Positions 58,899 through 64,000 of a DNA stretch of 64,000 nucleotides are shown here, piece by piece (the stretch's first letter is position 1; each line of letters opens with the position of its first letter). Under the pieces are notes generated by a model, which saw nothing but the letters and a program-made list of their open reading frames with translations, was not told where the DNA came from and did not search any database. The stretch lies in assembly GCF_025399795.1 (NCBI RefSeq), contig NZ_JAODTZ010000043.1, positions 1 through 64,000 on the forward strand, written 5' to 3'. The position numbers and the translations under genes were made by a program. Source of the DNA: Streptomyces rhizosphaerihabitans. GTDB lineage: Bacteria > Actinomycetota > Actinomycetes > Streptomycetales > Streptomycetaceae.

Positions 58899-59900
58899 AT
58901 GCGCAGCAAACTCGTCCTGCACGCCGTCGACTCGCACACCGAGGGCATGCCCACCCGGGTGATCACCGGCGGGATCGGCACGATCCCGGGCGCGACCATG
59001 AACGAGCGGCGGTTGTACTTCCGTCAGCACCGCGACGACATCAAGCAGCTCCTGATGAACGAGCCGCGCGGCCACGCGGCGATGAGCGGTGCCATCCTCC
59101 AGCCGCCCACCCGACCGGACTGCGACTACGGCGTGATCTACATCGAGGTGTCGGGCTATCTGCCGATGTGCGGACACGGCACGATCGGTGTGGCGACCGT
59201 GCTGGTGGAGACCGGCATGGTCGAGGTCGTCGAGCCCGTCACGACGATCCGGCTCGACACCCCGGCGGGTCTCGTCGTCGCCGAGGTCGCCGTCGAGGAC
59301 GGCGCGGCCAAGGAGGTCACGCTCAAGAACGTGCCGTCCTTCGCCGTCGGCCTCGACCGCTCGGCCACACTCGCCGACGGGCGCACGGTGACGTACGACC
59401 TGGCCTACGGCGGGAACTTCTACGCGATCCTGCCGCTGGAGCAGTTCGGCCTGCCCTTCGACCGCTCCCGCAAGGAGGAGATCCTCGCGGCGGGACTGGC
59501 GCTGATGGACGCCGTCAACGCCGAGGGCGAGCCCGTGCACCCCGAGGACCCGTCCATCCGAGGCTGCCACCACGTCCACCTGTACGCGCCCGGGGCGACG
59601 GCCCGCTTCTCGCGGCACGCGATGGCGATCCACCCCGGCTGGTTCGACCGTTCACCCTGCGGTACGGGCACCAGCGCGCGCATGGCCCAGCTGCACGCCC
59701 GCGGTGAACTCCCGCTGGACACCGAGTTCGTGAACGAGTCCTTCATCGGGACCCGGTTCACCGGGCGGCTGCTCGGCACCACCGAGGTGGCCGGAATGCC
59801 CGCCGTGCTGCCCAGTTTCACGGGTCGCGCCTGGATCACGGGGACGGCCCAGTACCTGCTGGACCCCTCGGACCCGTTCCCGGCCGGGTTCGTCCTGTGA
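58899..59900 (+). CDS. 4-hydroxyproline 2-epimerase (proline racemase family)
   Basis: A 333-aa epimerase with the two catalytic cysteines Cys91 (MCGHGTIG) and Cys254 (SPCGTGTSA), plus DSHTEGMPTRVI at the N-terminus. It converts trans-4-hydroxy-L-proline to cis-4-hydroxy-D-proline, the substrate of the dehydrogenase encoded upstream. The two-Cys type separates it from the Cys/Thr dehydratases. ATG at 58899 with AGGAG five bases before. Confidence 0.92.
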   Translation: MRSKLVLHAVDSHTEGMPTRVITGGIGTIPGATMNERRLYFRQHRDDIKQLLMNEPRGHAAMSGAILQPPTRPDCDYGVIYIEVSGYLPMCGHGTIGVATVLVETGMVEVVEPVTTIRLDTPAGLVVAEVAVEDGAAKEVTLKNVPSFAVGLDRSATLADGRTVTYDLAYGGNFYAILPLEQFGLPFDRSRKEEILAAGLALMDAVNAEGEPVHPEDPSIRGCHHVHLYAPGATARFSRHAMAIHPGWFDRSPCGTGTSARMAQLHARGELPLDTEFVNESFIGTRFTGRLLGTTEVAGMPAVLPSFTGRAWITGTAQYLLDPSDPFPAGFVL

Positions 59901-59943
59901 GCGGCCCCGCGCCGGGGCGTAGATACTGGTGGTCCGAGTAACA

Positions 59944-59958
59944 CGTGATATGTCACAT
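59944..59958 (-). promoter_or_regulatory. GntR operator candidate C (upstream of the GntR gene)
   Basis: On the minus strand ATGTGACATATCACG, matching site A at 11 of 15 positions and containing the near-palindrome GTGACATATCAC. It lies 58 bases upstream of the regulator's ATG, fitting autoregulation. Confidence 0.7.
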
Positions 59959-60016
59959 GGCTGGTGCGGCAGGACGACGACGCGCCGGCCCGTACGACCC
60001 GTACGAGGAGACCCCG

Positions 60017-60706
60017 ATGGCCGACCGGCGCAGCAGCGCACCCTCCGCCGCTCCCGACCTGCCCACGCTGGGCGGCAAGCGGAGCAGCTACCGCGAGCGG
60101 GTGGCCGACGCACTGCGCGCCGCGCTGATCGCCGGTGAGCTGCGGCCCGGTGAGGTCTACTCGGCGCCCACGCTGGCGGCCCGTTTCGGTGTCTCGGCGA
60201 CGCCGGTCCGCGAGGCGATGCTCGACCTGGCCAAGGAGGGGCTGGTCGACACGGTCCCCAACAAGGGGTTCCGGGTCACGGCGGTGTCCGAGAAGCAGCT
60301 CGACGAGTACACCCACATCCGCTCGCTCATCGAGATCCCCACCGTCGTGCGGTTGGCCACCACGGCGGACCCCGTCTCTCTGGAGGCGCTGCGTCCGGCG
60401 GCCCGGGAGATCGTGACCGCGGCGGCGGCCGGTGACCTCATCGCCTACGTGGAGGCGGACATCCGCTTCCACCTCGGCCTGCTGGCCCTCGCCGGCAACT
60501 CCCATCTGGTCGAGGTCGTCGGCGACCTGCGCAAGCGCTCGCGCCTGTACGGGCTCAACGCCCTGGTCGAGGCGGGCCGTCTGGAGGCTTCGGCCAGGGA
60601 GCACCTGGAGCTCCTCGACGCCCTCCTGGAGCGCGACGAGCGCGCCGTGCACGCGGTGATGACCCGTCACCTGGGCCATGTCCGCGGACTGTGGGCCGCG
60701 CCCTGA
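60017..60706 (+). CDS. GntR-family (FadR subfamily) regulator of the hydroxyproline genes
   Basis: A 229-aa GntR protein: winged helix (about 20-85; RERVADALRAALIAGELRPGEVYSAPTLAARFGVSATPVREAMLDLAKEGLV) and FCD helical effector domain (YVEADIRFHLGLLALAGNSHLVEVVGDLRKRSR) with metal-type Asp/His ligands. The ATG at 60017 has GAGGAG six bases upstream. Last gene of the cluster; three matching 15-bp sites upstream of its gene, the deaminase and the dehydrogenase suggest it controls all of them. Confidence 0.9.
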   Translation: MADRRSSAPSAAPDLPTLGGKRSSYRERVADALRAALIAGELRPGEVYSAPTLAARFGVSATPVREAMLDLAKEGLVDTVPNKGFRVTAVSEKQLDEYTHIRSLIEIPTVVRLATTADPVSLEALRPAAREIVTAAAAGDLIAYVEADIRFHLGLLALAGNSHLVEVVGDLRKRSRLYGLNALVEAGRLEASAREHLELLDALLERDERAVHAVMTRHLGHVRGLWAAP

Positions 60707-60746
60707 GGGATCCGCCGACGCGAGCGTGAAGTGGCCGAACTTTTAC

Positions 60747-60759
60747 GCAAGCAGCTTGC
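60747..60759. promoter_or_regulatory. LacI-type operator upstream of the LacI gene
   Basis: GCAAGCAGCTTGC is a 13-bp palindrome 25 bases before the LacI start, followed by two direct repeats of TTCTTGCGC (60762 and 60773). The family usually binds such CTTGC-type palindromes. Likely autoregulation. Confidence 0.65.
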
Positions 60760-60783
60760 ATTTCTTGCGCTATTCTTGCGCGC

Positions 60784-61782
60784 ATGACGCGACGACTTGC
60801 TCAGGTGGCGAAGAAGGTCGGGGTCAGCGAGGCCACGGTCAGCCGGGTGCTCAACGGCAAGCCCGGAGTCTCCGACTCCACCAGGCAGGCGGTGCTCTCC
60901 GCCCTCGACGTCCTCGGCTATGAGCGGCCGACCCAGTTGCGCGGTGAACGCGCGCGGCTCGTCGGTCTCGTGCTGCCCGAGCTGCAGAACCCGATCTTTC
61001 CGGCCTTCGCCGAAGTGATCGGCGGGGCGCTCGCCCAGCTCGGCCTCACTCCGGTCCTGTGCACCCAGACCAAGGGCGGCGTCTCCGAGGCCGACTATGT
61101 CGAGCTGCTGCTCCAGCAGCAGGTCTCGGGCGTGGTCTTCGCCGGCGGTCTGTACGCGCAGGCCGACGCGCCGCACGACCACTACCGTCAGCTGGCGGAC
61201 CGCAACATTCCGGTGGTGCTGGTCAACGCGGCCATCGAGCACCTCGGCTTCCCGTGTGTCTCCTGCGACGACGCGGTCGCCGTCGAGCAGGCCTGGCGTC
61301 ATCTCGACTCGCTCGGCCACGAGCGGATCGGGCTCGTCCTCGGCCCCGGCGACCACATGCCCTCGGGCCGCAAGCTCGCGGCGGCCCGCGCCCTCTCGCC
61401 CGGGCTCCCCGACGAGCATGTCGCACGAGCGATGTTCTCGCTCGAGGGCGGTCAGGCCGCGGCCACCCGGCTGCTCGACCGGGGGGTCACCGGCATCATC
61501 TGTGCCAGCGACCCGCTCGCGCTCGGCGCCGTACGGGCCGCCCGCCGCAAGGGGCTCAGCGTCCCCGGCGAGATCTCCGTCGTCGGGTACGACGACTCGG
61601 CGTTCATGAACTGCACCGAACCCCCGCTGACCACCGTCCGCCAGCCGATCGAGGCCATGGGGCGTGCCGCGGTGGAGCTGCTGAGCGCGCAGATCGGCGG
61701 CAGCAGCGTGACCGCCGAAGAGCTTCTGTTCGAACCGGAGCTGGTGGTGCGCGGGTCGACCGCCCAGGCGCCCCGCGGCTGA
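60784..61782 (+). CDS. LacI-family regulator of the adjacent sugar ABC transporter
   Basis: A 332-aa LacI protein: helix-turn-helix LAQVAKKVGVSEATVSRVLNGKPGVSDSTRQAVLSALDVLGY (5-46) and a periplasmic-binding-protein-like effector domain ending VRQPIEAMGRAAVELLSAQ. No ribosome site precedes the ATG, and a TATTCT hexamer ends seven bases upstream, so the transcript may be leaderless. It is followed by a carbohydrate ABC importer, its probable target. Confidence 0.92.
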   Translation: MTRRLAQVAKKVGVSEATVSRVLNGKPGVSDSTRQAVLSALDVLGYERPTQLRGERARLVGLVLPELQNPIFPAFAEVIGGALAQLGLTPVLCTQTKGGVSEADYVELLLQQQVSGVVFAGGLYAQADAPHDHYRQLADRNIPVVLVNAAIEHLGFPCVSCDDAVAVEQAWRHLDSLGHERIGLVLGPGDHMPSGRKLAAARALSPGLPDEHVARAMFSLEGGQAAATRLLDRGVTGIICASDPLALGAVRAARRKGLSVPGEISVVGYDDSAFMNCTEPPLTTVRQPIEAMGRAAVELLSAQIGGSSVTAEELLFEPELVVRGSTAQAPRG

Positions 61783-62099
61783 AGTGTCCCGCTGAAAGGC
61801 CCGGCCGAAAGGCCCGGCTGAAGTGCGCGGTTGAGGCGCGTGGTTGAGGCGGGCGGTTGGCGCGCGACCGAGATCCGCGACCGAGGCCGGCGCCGAGATC
61901 CGCGACCGGGGTCGGAGCCGAGGTCGGTGGTCGGGGTCTGCAACCACTTGCCACAGGGACCCCCAGCCGCTGTCAAATAATTACAGATTCTGCGTGACAT
62001 CTTGCGGACAGATGTCGGCGGTGCTTGAGTGTGCGGCGCCAGAACACGGCGGCACGCCCGCCGTGGGCCTTCCTCGCTCCTGCCCGAAGGGGTCCACCA
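61783..62099. other. Intergenic region with repeats and an inverted repeat before the sugar-binding gene
   Basis: This 317-base gap holds no gene. CGAGATCCGCGACCG occurs at 61869-61883 and 61894-61908. GACATC (61996-62001) and GATGTC (62011-62016) flank TTGCGGACA and may be an operator for the LacI protein. The AT-rich patch near 61975-61990 probably carries the promoter. Confidence 0.55.
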
Positions 62100-63449
62100 A
62101 TGAGAAGTACCGGGTTCCGCCGTACCTTCGTGATGCTCATGGCTTCCTCCGTCGCGCTCACCGCCGCCGCCTGCGGTTCGAGCGGCGACGACGCGGCCAA
62201 CGGAAAGACCCGCATCACGGTCAACTGCGAGCCACCGAAGAGCGCCAAGGTCGACCGTTCGTTCTTCGACGCCGACATCAAGGCGTTCGAGAAGGCCAAC
62301 CCGGGCATCGACGTCGTCGCGCACGACGCGTTCCCGTGTCAGGACCCCAAGACCTTCGACGCCAAGCTGGCCGGCGGTCAGATGGAGGACGTGTTCTACA
62401 CGTACTTCACCGACGCCAAGCACGTCGTCGACGTCAACCAGGCCGCCGACATCACGAGTTACGTCAAGGACCTCAAGAGCTACAGCACCATCCAGCAGCA
62501 ACTGCGCGACATCTACACCGTGGACGGCAAGATCTACGGCGTCCCCCGCACCGGCTACTCGATGGGTCTCATCTACAACAAGAAGCTCTTCGAGAAGGCC
62601 GGACTCGACCCGAACAAGCCCCCGGCCACCTGGGACGAGCTGCGCGCGGACGCCAAGAAGATAGCCGCGCTCGGCAAGGGCACGGTCGGCTACGCCGACT
62701 ACAGCGCCCAGAACCAGGGTGGTTGGCACTTCACCGCCGAGCTCTACTCGCAGGGCGGGAACGTCGTCGGTGAGGACGGCAAGAAGGCGACCGTCGACAC
62801 CCCCGAGGGCAAGGCGGTCCTGCAGAACCTGAAGGACATGCGCTGGGGCGACAACTCCATGGGCAGCAAGCAGCTGCTGGTCATCAACGACGTCCAGCAG
62901 ATGATGGGCTCCGGCAAGCTCGGGATGTACCTCTCCGCGCCCGACAACATCCCGATCCTCGTCAAGGAGAAGGGCGGCAACTACGACGACCTCGCCCTCG
63001 CGCCCATGCCCGGCGGCAAGGGCACGCTCATCGGCGGCGACGGCTACATGTTCAACAAGAAGGACACCCCGGAGCAGATCAAGGCCGGGCTCAAGTGGCT
63101 CGACCACATGTTCCTGACGCCCGGCGCCGGCTTCCTCGGTGACTACGCCCGAGCCAAGCAGAACAACGCCCCCGTCGGCCTGCCCGAGCCGCGCCTGTTC
63201 ACCGGCGCCGCCGACGCCAAGGACCAGCAGGTCAAGAAGGCCAACGCCAACGTGCCCGTGGAGAACTACCAGGCCTTCCTCGACGGCAACCAGAGCCTGC
63301 AGATGAAGATCGAGCCCCCGCAGGCCCAGCAGATCTACTCCGTCCTCGACGCCGCCGTGTCCGCGGTCCTCACCAAGAAGGACGCCGACATCGACCAGCT
63401 CCTCAAGGACGCCTCCGGCAAGATCGACTCCATCCTGGCCCGAGGCTGA
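62100..63449 (+). CDS. Carbohydrate ABC importer, substrate-binding lipoprotein
   Basis: A 449-aa extracellular sugar-binding lipoprotein of the MalE/UgpB family: lipobox LTAAAC with Cys25, then FDADIKAFEKANPGIDV, GGQMEDVFYTYFTDAK, GKIYGVPRTGYSMGLIYNKKLFEKAGLDPNKPPATWDEL and GSGKLGMYLSAPDN. The sugar cannot be told from sequence. ATG at 62100 with GAAGGGG eight bases before. Followed after 8 bases by the permease gene. Confidence 0.93.
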   Translation: MRSTGFRRTFVMLMASSVALTAAACGSSGDDAANGKTRITVNCEPPKSAKVDRSFFDADIKAFEKANPGIDVVAHDAFPCQDPKTFDAKLAGGQMEDVFYTYFTDAKHVVDVNQAADITSYVKDLKSYSTIQQQLRDIYTVDGKIYGVPRTGYSMGLIYNKKLFEKAGLDPNKPPATWDELRADAKKIAALGKGTVGYADYSAQNQGGWHFTAELYSQGGNVVGEDGKKATVDTPEGKAVLQNLKDMRWGDNSMGSKQLLVINDVQQMMGSGKLGMYLSAPDNIPILVKEKGGNYDDLALAPMPGGKGTLIGGDGYMFNKKDTPEQIKAGLKWLDHMFLTPGAGFLGDYARAKQNNAPVGLPEPRLFTGAADAKDQQVKKANANVPVENYQAFLDGNQSLQMKIEPPQAQQIYSVLDAAVSAVLTKKDADIDQLLKDASGKIDSILARG

Positions 63450-63457
63450 CACCGTTC

Positions 63458-64000
63458 ATGAAGACCGCATCGAAGCCCCCCGCAGCGCTCCCTCCGGCCG
63501 CCGTCGGCGTGCCGGAGGTGCCGCGGTCGGCCGGGCGCCGGACCGGGGGACCGTGGCGCCGGCGCCTGGCCGACCAATCCCGTGCGTACGCCTTCCTGAT
63601 CGGCGGCCTGCTCTGTTTCGCCCTGTTCTCCTGGTACCCGGCGATCCGCGCGGTCGTGATCGCCTTCCAGAAGTACACGCCGGGCAGCGGCGGCGAGTGG
63701 GTCGGCACCGCCAACTTCACCCGGGTCTTCCACGACCCGGAGTTCACCGCGGCCTGGCGCAACACCCTCACCTTCACGCTGCTCGCCCTGCTCATCGGCT
63801 TCGCCGTCCCCTTCGTGATGGCACTCGTCCTCAATGAACTGCGGCACGCGAAGGCGTTCTTCAGAGTCGTGGTCTATCTGCCGGTGATGATCCCGCCGGT
63901 GGTCAGCGCCCTGCTGTGGAAGTGGTTCTACGATCCCGGAGCGGGCCTCGCCAACGAGACGCTGCGTTTTCTGCACCTGCCGACCTCGAACTGGTCCAAC
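63458..64000 (+). CDS. Carbohydrate ABC importer permease, partial at the window edge
   Basis: Starts ATG at 63458 and is still open at 64000 (181 codons visible). It shows a MalF/UgpA-like N-terminus: a Pro-rich cytoplasmic tail, a first transmembrane segment AYAFLIGGLLCFALFSWYPA, then FQKYTPGSGGEWVGTANFTRVFHDPEF, a second membrane segment, and YLPVMIPPVVSALLWKWFYDP. A second permease gene is expected beyond the edge. Confidence 0.93.
   Translation, partial: MKTASKPPAALPPAAVGVPEVPRSAGRRTGGPWRRRLADQSRAYAFLIGGLLCFALFSWYPAIRAVVIAFQKYTPGSGGEWVGTANFTRVFHDPEFTAAWRNTLTFTLLALLIGFAVPFVMALVLNELRHAKAFFRVVVYLPVMIPPVVSALLWKWFYDPGAGLANETLRFLHLPTSNWSN

Noticed and set aside
61452..63452. 666-codon open frame opposite the LacI and sugar-binding genes
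   Set aside because: It spans two unrelated plus-strand genes and their intergenic gap and has no motif or ribosome site.

Overview
The window is high-GC actinobacterial chromosome, almost certainly Streptomyces. The signs are strong third-position GC bias, frequent GTG starts, very rare TTA codons, twin-arginine and lipobox secretion signals, and a gnd-pgi-opcA-zwf-tal-tkt pentose phosphate operon in the order I recall from the SCO66xx region of S. coelicolor (from memory, not searched). I see no rRNA, tRNA, CRISPR array, insertion sequence or prophage. The last gene runs off the right edge.

Layout. 1-2.4 kb: GC-rich repeats and a QuiC-type 3-dehydroshikimate dehydratase/VOC fusion. 2.4-11.4 kb: a minus-strand operon reading tkt, tal, zwf, opcA, pgi, gnd and a histidine phosphatase, nearly all translationally coupled, with a divergent AraC regulator. 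12.5-18.5 kb: a secreted GH16 beta-1,3-glucanase with two CebR/LacI-like operators, an L,D-transpeptidase lipoprotein, and a fusion of an FAD/NAD(P)-binding oxidoreductase with a TPR domain. 18.8-24.1 kb: overlapping IclR and MarR regulators opposite an SDR, amidohydrolase, CoA ligase and MaoC operon whose CoA-ligase gene carries an in-frame amber stop. 24.2-28.5 kb: two exported proteins, one a PHP phosphoesterase, and a GH4 glycosidase. 28.8-33.9 kb: an ABC exporter operon ending in a secreted YVTN-propeller/phosphoesterase. 34-37 kb: a GH18 chitinase with DasR-like repeats, and an orphan ATP-grasp enzyme. 37.3-41.6 kb: metallophosphoesterase and Sfp-type phosphopantetheinyl transferase (overlapping), GNAT, a small protein and an alpha/beta hydrolase with a TTA codon.

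41.7-46.7 kb holds an XRE regulator, ImmA/IrrE-like protease and MAB_1171c membrane protein module opposite an MmyB-like ligand-binding protein, followed by a cache-domain protein and a FadR-type regulator. 46.9-50.9 kb is a PotABCD polyamine-type ABC importer divergent from that regulator. 51-54.4 kb reads RHH protein, DUF4097 protein and a drug-type ABC exporter; the RHH gene faces a promoter region packed with TGGCRCC motifs and an 18-bp-arm hairpin.

54.7-60.7 kb is a trans-4-hydroxyproline catabolic cluster: a three-subunit D-hydroxyproline dehydrogenase (two FAD subunits and one [2Fe-2S] protein), a DHDPS-family deaminase, a 4-hydroxyproline epimerase and a GntR regulator. One 15-bp motif occurs at all three promoter regions, which is a strong candidate for the regulator's operator. 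60.8-64 kb: a LacI regulator and the start of a sugar ABC importer operon.

Most interesting for follow-up: the three-site GntR regulon, the RHH operator array, the XRE-protease-membrane module with a TTA codon, the disrupted CoA ligase, the FAD-TPR fusion, and the ABC exporter paired with a secreted phosphoesterase.
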